This document shows, piece by piece, positions 19,999 to 28,926 of a stretch of DNA of 64,000 bases. This DNA is from Phaeodactylibacter luteus (GTDB lineage Bacteria > Bacteroidota > Bacteroidia > Chitinophagales > Saprospiraceae): the NCBI RefSeq assembly GCF_007993045.1, contig NZ_VOOR01000011.1, positions 62,001-126,000 on the forward strand, written 5' to 3'. Positions within the stretch are counted from its first letter, which is position 1; each line of letters starts with the position of its first letter. The position numbers were made by a program, and so were the translations under genes. A model generated the notes under the pieces. That model was not told the origin of the DNA, did no database searches, and worked only from the letters and a program-made list of their open reading frames with translations.

Positions 19999-22770
19999 AT
20001 GAAAAAGCAACATATTGCTACCTGCGGTGTCCTGGCTGTGCTCATTGCAGGGCTGCTAAGCTGTGGGCAGCCCCCTCAGCCACAGGAGAGCAGGAGCCAA
20101 GGAGAAGAAGAGGCCCAGCCCAGCGACTGGTTTTTCCGGCAACGGGCTTACCCTTACGGGCAAATCAATCAGGCTGTTTACCTAGAAGCAGTGAAAGCTA
20201 AACAGCGAGCTGAACGGCAGCAGGCTACGCGCTCCAATATGCCTTCTTGGGCGTTTAAGGGCCCTATGAATGTAGGCGGCCGCATAGCGAGCCTTGCTGT
20301 CCACCCTTCCTTTCCTGATACCCTATTCATAGGCGCCGCATCCGGGGGCGTATTCCGTTCCTATGACCGAGGGCAGACCTTCGAGCCCATACTAGACGAT
20401 GCCCTTAGCCTGGCTATTGGCGACTTGGATATTGCCCCTTCCGACCCACAGACCCTCTATGTGGGCACGGGCGAGGCCAATGCGGGTGGCGGATCTATTG
20501 CCTACGATGGGGCTGGGCTGTACAAAAGCACCAACGGGGGCGATTCCTTTACCTATATCGGGCTGCCGCAGAGCGGCAGCATTGGCCGGATAGCCGTGCA
20601 CCCTTCCAACCCAGACCACGCCTATGTCGCCGCTATGGGCAAGCTCTATGCCCCTAACCCCGAGCGCGGCATCTACCGCACCACCGATGGAGGGCAGACC
20701 TGGGAGCAAGTCCTTTACCTAAACGACTCCACAGGGGGGATCGACCTGGCCATCCACCCCTACCATCCCGATACGTTATACGCTGCCCTTTGGGAGCGGG
20801 TACGCCGGCCAGATTACTACAAGTACGGGGGCGATGGCTCAGGTGTGTACCGAAGTTATGACGGGGGCGACACTTGGGAGCAACTTTCCGGAGGGCTGCC
20901 TGGGGGCGAAAATGGCCGGATAGGGCTGGCGCTTTCGCCTTCCAGCCCCAATACCTTGTACGCACAGTATATTTCCCCCTTTGGCGATGATTTTGAGGTC
21001 TACCGCTCCAATGACGGGGGCGACACCTGGTCCCCCACTGGCACCAATGGCGCGACAGGGCCTAGCTTCATGTGGTGGTTCGGCCGGATGTTCCCCCACC
21101 CTACGGATGCAGAGACCGTCTTCCTCCCCAGCCTGCCCATGTACCGCACAACCGATGGCGGCCAAAACTGGGAAGCCGTAACCCCCGGTGTGCATGTCGA
21201 TCAGCACGACCTCTACATCGACCCCAATAACCCGGATTATATGGTGCTCGGCAATGACGGAGGGCTCTACATTTCAGAGGATGGCGCACAAAGCTGGTCA
21301 CACCGCGAAAGCCTCCCCATAACTCAGTTCTACACCTGTGAAATTGACTACAGCAACCCGCTTAGGCGCTATGGCGGAACGCAAGACAACGGCACGGTAC
21401 GCACCACTTCTGGCGGCATCAGCAATTGGCAGGCCATCTGGAGTGGCGATGGCTTCTACTGCCTTGTAGACCCCGAGGACAATCAGTTCGTTTACCTCGA
21501 ATCCCAAAACGGCCGCCTCCGGCGCTCAGTGAACGGGGGCACCTCTTTTCAATCAGCCCTGGCGGGCATCTTCAGCTCCGACCGCCGCAACTGGAGCACG
21601 CCGGTGGCCATGAACCCCCAAAACCCCCGCAGCCTCTACTACGGCACCTTCCGGGTGTACAAATCTGTCAACCGGGCGGTATTTTGGCAGCCCATTAGCG
21701 AGGACCTGACCGGGGGCGAAACCGGCGACAACCTGACTTACGGGACGATCACCAGCATTGCAGTTTCTCCTGTAGATACGCAAATCATCTACACCGGCTC
21801 TGACAATGGCAGGGTATGGCGGACTTCAGATGGGGGATCAACCTGGTCCGATATCTCAGCGGGGCTGCCAAACCGATGGGTAACCCGCGTCGCTGCTGCA
21901 CCAGACGACCCTCTCACCGTATATGTGACCTTTTCCGGTTACCGCTTTGATGACTACCTCCCTCATGTATTCAAAAGTACCGATGGAGGGCAGACTTGGC
22001 AGGACATTTCAGCCGGGCTGCCAGAAGTGCCTGTCAACGAAATTGTAGTAGACCCTGACCGGCCGGAGCGCCTGTACTTGGGGAACGACCTGGGCGCCTA
22101 CGTCAGTTTCAACGGGGGCCTGTCTTGGCACGCGCTCGGGCAGGGGCTGCCTCCGGTAGTCGTAAGCGACCTTTGCCTCCACCTGCCCTCACTAGAGCTG
22201 TATGCTGGCACTTACGGCAGGTCTATGTACAGCTTAGACCTGGCCAGCCTAGAGCCCCCAGCCAGCCTAAGCGGCCAAATCCGAGCGGCTGTACAGCCCG
22301 ATGAAGGGCCTATGGGCGGGGTAGCCCTTGAGCTCTTGCCTGCCAGCACCGCCACCACAACCAACGCACAAGGGCTGTTCAGCCTTGATGTACCGCCACC
22401 TGGCAGCAGCCTTCGGCCAAGCAAAGATGGAGATGATACCAACGGGGTTTCCACCTTAGACCTTATCCTCATCAACCGGCACATCCTTGGGGTTGAGCCA
22501 CTGCCCTCTCCTTTCCACCTGCTGGCAGCTGATGTCAACCTCACAGGAAGCATCACTACACTGGACCTGATACAAATCCGGAAACTCATTTTGGGCATCA
22601 ACACGGAGTTCCCCGCACAGGAAAGCTGGCGGTTTGTAAGAGAAGCTCAAGGGGCCGAAGGGCTGATCCACTCCCCTTTCCCTATCACTGAAGAAGACCT
22701 TGCCAACGGGGCCATCACGGGCATCAAGGGCGTCAAGGTAGGCGATGTGAGCGGGGATGCGCTGTACTGA
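19999..22770 (+). CDS. Surface lipoprotein: sortilin/BNR-type beta-propeller with C-terminal dockerin-like module
   Basis: A 923-residue lipoprotein (MKKQHIATCGVLAVLIAGLLSC, lipobox Cys22). Residues about 75-740 contain repeated Asp-box motifs (STNGGDSF, TTDGGQTW, SYDGGDTW, SNDGGDTW, TSDGGSTW, STDGGQTW) and repeated HP.(N/D)PD.(L/V)Y strands, as in VPS10/sortilin and GH74-type two-propeller proteins. A short beta domain follows, then a dockerin-like pair: NGVSTLDLILINRHILG and DVNLTGSITTLDLIQIRKLI. It ends shortly after GIKGVKVGDVSGD with no T9SS sorting domain. Enzyme activity cannot be claimed; similar proteins range from glycoside hydrolases to unknown binding proteins. The dockerin-like part closely resembles those in the two giant proteins at 38.8-57.4 kb. 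Confidence 0.88.
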   Translation: MKKQHIATCGVLAVLIAGLLSCGQPPQPQESRSQGEEEAQPSDWFFRQRAYPYGQINQAVYLEAVKAKQRAERQQATRSNMPSWAFKGPMNVGGRIASLAVHPSFPDTLFIGAASGGVFRSYDRGQTFEPILDDALSLAIGDLDIAPSDPQTLYVGTGEANAGGGSIAYDGAGLYKSTNGGDSFTYIGLPQSGSIGRIAVHPSNPDHAYVAAMGKLYAPNPERGIYRTTDGGQTWEQVLYLNDSTGGIDLAIHPYHPDTLYAALWERVRRPDYYKYGGDGSGVYRSYDGGDTWEQLSGGLPGGENGRIGLALSPSSPNTLYAQYISPFGDDFEVYRSNDGGDTWSPTGTNGATGPSFMWWFGRMFPHPTDAETVFLPSLPMYRTTDGGQNWEAVTPGVHVDQHDLYIDPNNPDYMVLGNDGGLYISEDGAQSWSHRESLPITQFYTCEIDYSNPLRRYGGTQDNGTVRTTSGGISNWQAIWSGDGFYCLVDPEDNQFVYLESQNGRLRRSVNGGTSFQSALAGIFSSDRRNWSTPVAMNPQNPRSLYYGTFRVYKSVNRAVFWQPISEDLTGGETGDNLTYGTITSIAVSPVDTQIIYTGSDNGRVWRTSDGGSTWSDISAGLPNRWVTRVAAAPDDPLTVYVTFSGYRFDDYLPHVFKSTDGGQTWQDISAGLPEVPVNEIVVDPDRPERLYLGNDLGAYVSFNGGLSWHALGQGLPPVVVSDLCLHLPSLELYAGTYGRSMYSLDLASLEPPASLSGQIRAAVQPDEGPMGGVALELLPASTATTTNAQGLFSLDVPPPGSSLRPSKDGDDTNGVSTLDLILINRHILGVEPLPSPFHLLAADVNLTGSITTLDLIQIRKLILGINTEFPAQESWRFVREAQGAEGLIHSPFPITEEDLANGAITGIKGVKVGDVSGDALY

Positions 22771-22840
22771 ACCCCTACCCCTTGAAGATACCCATATTTT
22801 TGTGACACTAAGAGCGTATTGGGACTTTAGTAATCAGTCT

Positions 22841-22868
22841 GTCCCGCTAGACAGCGGGACACTTTTTC
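22841..22868 (+). terminator. Terminator hairpin between 19999 and 22918 genes
   Basis: GTCCCGCT (22841-22848) pairs with AGCGGGAC (22853-22860), loop AGAC, followed by ACTTTTT. It lies 70 bases after the upstream stop and 50 before the next start. Confidence 0.65.
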
Positions 22869-22917
22869 GCTTATACTTCGCCCCGAAAATCCCAACACAC
22901 TCTAAAAAGCCAGGCTT

Positions 22918-23760
22918 ATGAGCTACAATCCTTTTACCCTACTTTTGGCAAGCTTCCTATTCCTTTCCTCTTGTGCCATGAACCACCTGGGGCAGGCACA
23001 ACGTGCCTTCAATGCGGCGGCGGCTACAGAAAATCAGCAGCGGTTTACGCCTCAGCCAGAGGTAGCAGTTTCACCTACCCTCAGCTATGCGGAAGCGGCC
23101 TACCACGCAGGAAAAGCACTGAACCGCCGCAGCAGCCTGCGAAAGAATGGCCTACTGGGCAATGCCCTGGCGCTGCGGGCCCTCTGTTTATGGAAGCTCA
23201 ACAATTATGATGCTGCCCTTGAAGACAGCCGGGCAGCTCGCTATGCCTTTCAAGAATTGGAACAACGCACGGGCCTGCAAATGCCCCGGGACGAAGCACT
23301 GATGCAGGCCCTGCCCAGCCTGATTGCCATGGACCAAGCCCGGGCAGCGCTTTTTTCCTTCCACCAGGCCGATGCCCCCTATGAGCGCGCAAGGGATTTT
23401 TTTCAAGAACAGATATACCATCCGGAAGACGATAAGCTGGCTGCACTGGAAGGCGCACTACAAGAGCTTTCGGGCTTGCAGCTGCTTGCCGGCAGCGTAG
23501 AAGAGCTGGAGCTTTACTTGGTGATGTCTCAATTGGCAGGCCTAAAAACCTGGAGCCAGGGGATTGATTTTCTGAGGCAGAGCATTAGCCGGGATGAAAG
23601 CTTGAACGAAGCAGAACGCCAAACTGCTATTGCCTTTCTGCTCAAAGCCAAACAACAGGACTTCGAGCCTGTCAAAGGCCGGTTGCTCAACGAGCTGAGC
23701 CGTAGGGTAGCAGGTGGAACCTCCTCACCGGTTTACCAATTTTGGAACACCGTCTTATAG
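22918..23760 (+). CDS. Unknown helical lipoprotein (TPR-like)
   Basis: A 280-residue lipoprotein (MSYNPFTLLLASFLFLSSC, Cys19). After the anchor it is wholly helical, with alternating Ala/Leu-rich helices that resemble TPR units (LRALCLWKLNNYDAALEDSRAA region), in the style of envelope assembly or scaffolding lipoproteins. I recognise no defined family. It is convergent with yraN and the two stop codons are one base apart, so the mRNAs must overlap. A hairpin upstream separates it from the propeller gene. Confidence 0.75.
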   Translation: MSYNPFTLLLASFLFLSSCAMNHLGQAQRAFNAAAATENQQRFTPQPEVAVSPTLSYAEAAYHAGKALNRRSSLRKNGLLGNALALRALCLWKLNNYDAALEDSRAARYAFQELEQRTGLQMPRDEALMQALPSLIAMDQARAALFSFHQADAPYERARDFFQEQIYHPEDDKLAALEGALQELSGLQLLAGSVEELELYLVMSQLAGLKTWSQGIDFLRQSISRDESLNEAERQTAIAFLLKAKQQDFEPVKGRLLNELSRRVAGGTSSPVYQFWNTVL

Positions 23761-23761
23761 C

Positions 23762-24127
23762 TTACAGCCCAGGAAAAAAGGCATCTTCCAGATGCTTCAC
23801 ACTGTAGGATTTTTCATCGAGGTAAAGTACAGCGATGATGTCGAAGCGCACCTCCCAATCGTGGTCGATAAGGTCGATGTAGGCGTGAGCAGCTGCAGCC
23901 AGCAGGCTTTCTTTGTGGCGGGTCACAAAATCTTCAATTTCGCCGAATGCAGTGCTGCTGCGGGTCTTGACCTCGACAAAGACCAACGTTTTGCCGTGCC
24001 TGGCGATAAGATCTACCTCTGCCCTTCGGTACCGCCAGTTTTGTTCGAGGATGGCGTACCCTTTCTCCTCTAAGAAACGGCGGGCAATCTGCTCGCCAGC
24101 GGCTCCGGTATCTTGCTGCCTAGCCAT
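23762..24127 (-). CDS. yraN: UPF0102 family protein YraN (endonuclease-like fold)
   Basis: YraN-type protein of 121 residues (normal length) with a restriction-endonuclease-like core: Glu37 and Asp39 in RRAEVDLIA, and Glu52-x-Lys54 in FVEVKTR. The N-terminus GAAGEQIARRFLEEKGYAILEQNWR is typical. The family's physiological role is not settled, though it retains nuclease-like metal-binding residues. It starts 6 bases after the M20 amidohydrolase stop, so it is almost certainly co-transcribed with it. It converges on the 22918 gene. Confidence 0.93.
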   Translation of the reverse strand: MARQQDTGAAGEQIARRFLEEKGYAILEQNWRYRRAEVDLIARHGKTLVFVEVKTRSSTAFGEIEDFVTRHKESLLAAAAHAYIDLIDHDWEVRFDIIAVLYLDEKSYSVKHLEDAFFPGL

Positions 24128-24133
24128 GACGGA

Positions 24134-25330
24134 TCAGGCTTGATCTTCCAGCTGACGGATGGCCACCCAAGCCATAAGCCCCGTACTGATCGCCAGAGCA
24201 TCCTCGTCTACATTAAAGGTATTGGTATGCAAAGGCGAATTGATGCCCTTGGCGGCATTTCCGGTGCCCAGGCGGTAGAAACATGCCGGCATTTCCTGAG
24301 AATAATACGCAAAGTCTTCCGCTGTCATGCGTATAGGCAGCTCCACAACATTTTCCGGGCCGAGGTATTCGGTAGCATACGCCCTGACCCTCTCGGTAAG
24401 CGGCTCGTCATTGATCAGAGCCGGGTATCCAACCTGAATATCAAAATCACAAAAGCCGCCCATGCCTTCAGCTATGGCGGCCGCCATTTTTTTCATCCGT
24501 TGGTGTGCTTCGAACCGCCAAGCCTCATCCATAGTGCGGAAAGTGCCTTTGAGCTTGACTTCGTTGGGGATGATGTTCGTCGCGCCGCCAGTAGAAGCGA
24601 TATGGCCGAAAGTCAGTACTGAAGGGACTGCAGGGTTGGCATTCCGGCTGATGACCTGCTGCAGGGCCGTAATGATGTGGGAAGTAATGACGATGGGGTC
24701 GATGCAATCCATAGGAAGAGCACCGTGCCCGCCTTTTCCCTTCACTGTGACGTAGAGCTCGTCGGCAGAAGCCATATACTTGCCTCCACGCATCCCTACC
24801 TTCCCCACTTCGAGCGGAGGGTGGACGTGCTGCCCCACAATAGCAGCCGGGCGCGGATTTTCGAGCACCCCTTCCTTGATCATAAGGGAAGCCCCTCCCG
24901 GCAGCCGTTCTTCCGCAGGTTGGAAAATCAGTTTGACCGTACCTCTGAGCTCACTGCGCAATTCCTGCAGGATACGGGCCGCCCCGAGCAGAGAAGACGT
25001 ATGCACATCGTGCCCACAGGCATGCATCACCCCCTCATTCTTTGATTTGTAAACGACTTCATTAGCCTCCGTAATCGGCAGGGCGTCTATATCTGCACGC
25101 AGGGCAACGACCGGGCCCGGGCCTTTGCCCCCTTCAATGAGGCCGACCACGCCATTGTCCGCCACTCCTGTTTGATGAGGTATCCCCAGCTTCTCGAGCT
25201 GGCCTGCAATGAACTTGCCAGTTTCCACCTCTTCGAACGACAGTTCGGGGTGCTGATGTAAATGACGGCGCTGTGCTACCACATCTGGAAAAAACTGACG
25301 GGCAAGCTGTTGTACTTTATCCTTGAGCAT
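24134..25330 (-). CDS. M20 family metallopeptidase/amidohydrolase
   Basis: Zinc amidohydrolase of 398 residues, of the N-acyl-amino-acid/hippurate deacylase group, normally cytoplasmic. Motifs: RRHLHQHPELSFEE at the start, HACGHDVHTS with the metal-binding Cys and His residues, QPAEE with the catalytic Glu, GGHGALP in the dimerisation domain, and MTAEDFAYYSQ near the end. The ATG at 25330 fits the family's usual N-terminus (MLKDKVQQLA). An in-frame ATG at 25366 overlaps the upstream stop as TAATG and would add 12 residues; it remains possible and would imply translational coupling. It lies between the haloperoxidase-like gene and yraN in one probable operon. Confidence 0.93.
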   Translation of the reverse strand: MLKDKVQQLARQFFPDVVAQRRHLHQHPELSFEEVETGKFIAGQLEKLGIPHQTGVADNGVVGLIEGGKGPGPVVALRADIDALPITEANEVVYKSKNEGVMHACGHDVHTSSLLGAARILQELRSELRGTVKLIFQPAEERLPGGASLMIKEGVLENPRPAAIVGQHVHPPLEVGKVGMRGGKYMASADELYVTVKGKGGHGALPMDCIDPIVITSHIITALQQVISRNANPAVPSVLTFGHIASTGGATNIIPNEVKLKGTFRTMDEAWRFEAHQRMKKMAAAIAEGMGGFCDFDIQVGYPALINDEPLTERVRAYATEYLGPENVVELPIRMTAEDFAYYSQEMPACFYRLGTGNAAKGINSPLHTNTFNVDEDALAISTGLMAWVAIRQLEDQA

Positions 25331-25365
25331 TGAAAACCGAGTTGTAGGCCTTGATAAAATGAGCA

Positions 25366-26721
25366 TTACTTGCTGCTAAGCTGCTGTTTGGCCTTCAGCT
25401 TAGACACGATGAACTTGCCCACTTTCTCACCCTGCGCCACCCCATTGTCTATAGCAGGGCGGTAGTGGATGCCCCCGTACAACCGGCTCACTGCAGCCTC
25501 ATCTGAAGCGGCCAGGAAAGATGGGTAAGAACGGACGGGCAGGCCAAACTCTTCTTCTGTATTATCTACAAAAGCAAAGCCTTCCCCGAACAGGGAGGTC
25601 AGCGTTACTGCTGCTGCACGCGAGATCACACTATGCCCGCTTGTATACTCTGGGAAAGGCGGGGTTTGAAGGGCAGGGACCCAATCTTCATCAATGTATT
25701 TATTGATGACCGTTTCGGGGCGGATGAGGTTGCTCCGGTACTTTTCATCCCAGCAGCTGATAAAAGCATCGAAGAGCGAGATAGAAGTAAGGGTGTAAGC
25801 TTCCACCGATTGCATCAGGCTGGCTTGCGCCTTTTCGCAGGCAATTTTGGTAATGCCAATCCAATGCCCGCCGGGGGTGATTTTTTTGGTAGCAAACATC
25901 ACATGGCCAGTATGATGGGAAACGTAGGGGTTGCAGTCCCAAAAACTGGCAATTTCATTGCGCTCTTCCAGTTCTGCCTCATCCTCCACTTGCAAGGCAT
26001 GGTACACTTCCATGACTTCTTTCATAAACGGGCTGTCGGGGTCTGTGCTGAAGGGCGTAGGGGGCGGGGGCGTAAACTGATCGGGAGATGTTAGGACCAG
26101 CGTACGTATTTCACGCCAATGAGGCTCAATGCCATCCATATAATCTGGCGGGGTAGGCTGCCAACGGGCAGGGTCGTCCGTTATGGAAAACTTCGGATAA
26201 GTACGGGTCTGCTTGTACATATCCCCGTCAGCCCAGGCCAAGATAAAATCGCCTACTTGATTGCCGTAAGCCAGGGAGCGGTCCCATACGTCGCCAGGGA
26301 TGCCCAGAGAGTCTAGTTCTTGGAACAGCTCTTCTTGGTAAGCGAGCATTTTATCTTCCGAAAAAGTAAGTGCAGTGCCTACTTTGAGAAAAGCCTGCAA
26401 AGCCGACAACGGATAGGCATATTCCTGCCCAGCCACAGGCTGAGGCACGTTCTCCAGCCCGTTGATCTGGCCTGACAGCGTGTTGTACTCAGCGTGGCCA
26501 GGCTGCAAAGCCTCATAAGCGGCCAAGCTAGAATAAGCATAGATGCGGCTAGCCACCGGGGGCGAGAAGATATCGTAGACGATAACGTCGGTCAGCTTCT
26601 TCATAGACCGGTGAAAATAGGCTGCTTGGTCAAGGTCCTGTTGAAAATTAGGGTTGGCAGGCTGACAGGAATAGAGCAGCCCGACAAGCATAACAAGGTA
26701 AAGGCCAACTTTCCGATACAT
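25366..26721 (-). CDS. Vanadium-dependent haloperoxidase-like (PAP2 superfamily) lipoprotein
   Basis: A 451-residue lipoprotein (start MYRKVGLYLVMLVGLLYSC at 26721; longer in-frame starts run back into hemN and are rejected). The C-terminal half carries the vanadate/phosphate-binding set in order: KYRSNLIRP near residue 326, YTSGHSV near 360 (usual PSGH with Thr for Pro) and SRLYGGIHYRPAID near 415, where His and Arg complete the site. The N-terminal region is helical, as in bacterial vanadium haloperoxidase relatives (PF01569-type). It could be a haloperoxidase or an acid phosphatase; sequence alone does not decide. It precedes the M20 gene with a 1-base overlap or 35-base gap. Confidence 0.85.
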   Translation of the reverse strand: MYRKVGLYLVMLVGLLYSCQPANPNFQQDLDQAAYFHRSMKKLTDVIVYDIFSPPVASRIYAYSSLAAYEALQPGHAEYNTLSGQINGLENVPQPVAGQEYAYPLSALQAFLKVGTALTFSEDKMLAYQEELFQELDSLGIPGDVWDRSLAYGNQVGDFILAWADGDMYKQTRTYPKFSITDDPARWQPTPPDYMDGIEPHWREIRTLVLTSPDQFTPPPPTPFSTDPDSPFMKEVMEVYHALQVEDEAELEERNEIASFWDCNPYVSHHTGHVMFATKKITPGGHWIGITKIACEKAQASLMQSVEAYTLTSISLFDAFISCWDEKYRSNLIRPETVINKYIDEDWVPALQTPPFPEYTSGHSVISRAAAVTLTSLFGEGFAFVDNTEEEFGLPVRSYPSFLAASDEAAVSRLYGGIHYRPAIDNGVAQGEKVGKFIVSKLKAKQQLSSK

Positions 26722-26836
26722 AATTGTCCAGTTGAGTGATGAATCCTTACCAAATGTAACAAGTCTGCCGCACAAAAGGGCCACGCTATCCTCCTTTCTT
26801 ACCGCAAGTGCCTGTAGCCCCTCGCCCGGAGAGGCC

Positions 26837-28189
26837 CTATACCGCCTGACTGAACAAACGGCCCGAAGGCTGCCGCTGCCAATATTTGGCATCAAGGGCC
26901 ATACAGATGTTACGGATAAACGGCTTGCCCAAGGCCGTCACCTGTAGGCGGCCCGGCTCAATCCGGACCAGCCCATCGGCTTCCAGCTCTTGTAGCCTGC
27001 TCAGGCCTGCAGCCAGTGCTTCGCCCGGCGAGCCTGCCTCCCAATTGGCCTGATAACGGCACATGACATCTAGGATGTGCTGCCTCAGCTCCCGGTCTTC
27101 ACGGCTCAGCAAATGGCCTTTGATGAGCGGCAGCTCCCCGGCATTGACCCGTTCCTGATACGTTTCGATTTTCTTTTCGTTCTGTACAAATGCGCCCCAG
27201 CTATCGCTGATAGAGGAAGCGCCTAGGGCAAGGTTGAGGTGGGTCGTAAAAGGTGTGTACCCCATGAAACTGCGGTGGAGCGTGCCCGCCTGCATCGCCT
27301 CATAAAGGCTGTCGCCGGGGAGCGCAAAGTGGTCCATACCTATTTCGGCGTAGCCCGCAGATTCCAACAGCTCGCGCCCCAGCTCGTACAAGGCCCGCTT
27401 CTCTTCGCCCACCGGAAGGTCAGATTCTGCATAGGCCCGCTGACTAGGGCTGATCCATGGAACGTGGGCATAGCTGTAGAAGGCGATGCGCTCCGGGCGC
27501 AATGTTCTTACTTTCGCCATCGTATCGCGAATATGAGCAGGGGTCTGTAGCGGAAGGCCGAAAATGAGATCGTAATTGATAGAAGTATAGCCCAGCTCGC
27601 GGGCTTTTTCCGTTACCAAACGGACATCCTCGAACGTTTGCCTGCGGTTGATAATGGCCAATATCTCCGGGGCAAAATCTTGTATGCCGATACTGAGCCG
27701 GGTGAATCCCAGCTGACGGAGCACTTCCAAGTGGCGGACTGATGTAGTACCAGGGTGGGCTTCAAACCCAAACTCATAACCCGGTGCGAGATCTACGTCT
27801 TTGAGGATGGAGGAAAGCAGGTACTCCAGGTTTTCCGGGGAAAAGAAGGTTGGCGTGCCCCCTCCTAGGTGCAGCTCTCTGAGTACAGGCCTCCCGGGCA
27901 GCATCTCCCTGTACATGGCCCACTCGTTCAGCACCGCTTCGATGTAGGGGTGCTCTACCCCATGGTTTTTGGTTATCCGCTTGTTGCAGCCACAATAGGT
28001 ACAGAGGGCTTCACAAAATGGCAGATGGAGGTACAAGCTGATTTCCCGGCTTTCGCCAAAAGCGGACAGTACGCTTTTCTCCCAAGCCACTACAGTAGGG
28101 CAGCCTTCGTCCCAATAGGGCACGGTTGGGTAGGAAGTGTAACGGGGGACAGGCACGTTGTACTTGCCCAGTAGCTGATGCGTATTCAT
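26837..28189 (-). CDS. hemN: Oxygen-independent coproporphyrinogen III oxidase
   Basis: Radical SAM enzyme (450 residues, normal HemN length) that decarboxylates coproporphyrinogen III to protoporphyrinogen IX in heme synthesis without oxygen, in the cytoplasm. The 4Fe-4S motif CEALCTYCGC has Cys59, Cys63, Cys66, with the extra Cys68 seen in true HemN. The N-terminal KYNVPVPRYTSYPT, GGGTPTF and the C-terminal HemN domain (LNLALGASSISD) support HemN over the HemW paralog. It is divergent from the 28568 gene across a 378-bp gap with a -7 element at 28215. 115 bases separate it from the downstream haloperoxidase-like gene. Confidence 0.96.
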   Translation of the reverse strand: MNTHQLLGKYNVPVPRYTSYPTVPYWDEGCPTVVAWEKSVLSAFGESREISLYLHLPFCEALCTYCGCNKRITKNHGVEHPYIEAVLNEWAMYREMLPGRPVLRELHLGGGTPTFFSPENLEYLLSSILKDVDLAPGYEFGFEAHPGTTSVRHLEVLRQLGFTRLSIGIQDFAPEILAIINRRQTFEDVRLVTEKARELGYTSINYDLIFGLPLQTPAHIRDTMAKVRTLRPERIAFYSYAHVPWISPSQRAYAESDLPVGEEKRALYELGRELLESAGYAEIGMDHFALPGDSLYEAMQAGTLHRSFMGYTPFTTHLNLALGASSISDSWGAFVQNEKKIETYQERVNAGELPLIKGHLLSREDRELRQHILDVMCRYQANWEAGSPGEALAAGLSRLQELEADGLVRIEPGRLQVTALGKPFIRNICMALDAKYWQRQPSGRLFSQAV

Positions 28190-28214
28190 CGTTTATGGAG
28201 AGGTTAGTTGGGCA

Positions 28215-28222
28215 CAAAGCTA
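28215..28222 (-). promoter_or_regulatory. Candidate -7 element of hemN
   Basis: The minus strand reads TAGCTTTG 26 bases before the hemN ATG. No TTG is found at the -33 distance. No FNR-type dyad was seen. Confidence 0.45.
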
Positions 28223-28464
28223 CCGAGGGCGGCCCTGCGGCCTGCTGACCATCATCAGGCTGCCCGGGTGATCTTCATCAGCCCTGCCAAAGAAAAATAA
28301 AAAAAGTTGGCGTGCAGATGTGGAATCGGCCCTTTCCCTGCCTCTATAAACCGAAAACACCTAAAACCCATAACCTTAAGCCTTGTATAACCCCTTAAGG
28401 CTCATTATTCCAACCAATTGAAACGGCTTAAATCCCATTAACCCATTTTTCCAGTTTTCTCCAA

Positions 28465-28489
28465 CCCGGCACCCCGCCGGGTTTTTTTT
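28465..28489 (+). terminator. Orphan plus-strand terminator between hemN and the 28568 gene
   Basis: CCCGGC (28465-28470), loop ACCCC, GCCGGG (28476-28481) and eight T residues (28482-28489) make a classic intrinsic terminator on the plus strand. No annotated plus-strand gene precedes it. The stretch from 28250 to 28464 holds a possible 26-codon ORF (28318-28398) and an inverted repeat CCTTAAG/CTTAAGG near 28373-28400, so a small RNA or attenuated leader is possible. Confidence 0.8.
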
Positions 28490-28530
28490 GCACCTGAGCG
28501 ATAGAAAGAGCTGTTCAAAATGCTCAAAAG

Positions 28531-28563
28531 TTTAGCACGCCCAATCCAAAGGCCTTAAGTTTG
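28531..28563 (+). promoter_or_regulatory. Promoter of the 28568 gene, nearly leaderless
   Basis: TTTA at 28531-28534 and TAAGTTTG at 28556-28563 with 21 bases between them fit the Bacteroidota -33/-7 pattern. The ATG at 28568 is only 4 bases after the -7 element, about where transcription should begin, so the mRNA would have little or no leader. Confidence 0.6.
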
Positions 28564-28567
28564 CAGC

Positions 28568-28915
28568 ATGCCTACTTCCGATAAAGATTTAGAATTGGCC
28601 AAAGCGCTTATCTTAAAAGACTTTGGCATACAGGAGGGCAAGGAGGCCCCCAATGCGAGTGAAGAAGACCTGCTCCGCTTTCTGGCAGACCAGATTGCCG
28701 AGATGATCGCTTTCAACCTGGAAGTCCTGTTGAGCAACCTTTACCGCCTCGATGTCAGTGAACAAAAAGTGAACTTTGCCCTTTCGCCCCGCTGTCCTGA
28801 GCCTGCTAATATCGCACTGGCAAGGCTGGTCCTTGAGCGCCAGAAAGCGCGCGCCTTCACCAAAAAACATTATCAGCAGCCGGACCTTGGAGACTTAGAC
28901 GGGCTTGAGCTTTAG
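28568..28915 (+). CDS. Unknown small cytoplasmic protein
   Basis: A 115-residue acidic protein with no signal peptide or membrane segment, which I do not recognise. It begins MPTSDKDLELAKALILKDFG, then two or three predicted helices (DLLRFLADQIAEMIAFNLE) and a polar tail. The ATG at 28568 fits the promoter at 28531-28563. It converges on the coiled-coil gene with an 11-base gap. Coding potential is supported by the promoter and by codon use like the neighbours. Confidence 0.65.
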   Translation: MPTSDKDLELAKALILKDFGIQEGKEAPNASEEDLLRFLADQIAEMIAFNLEVLLSNLYRLDVSEQKVNFALSPRCPEPANIALARLVLERQKARAFTKKHYQQPDLGDLDGLEL

Positions 28916-28926
28916 CACGCCCTAGA

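Noticed and set aside
28190-28330. FNR-type site before hemN
   Set aside because: No TTGAT-N4-ATCAA-like dyad was found in the gap.
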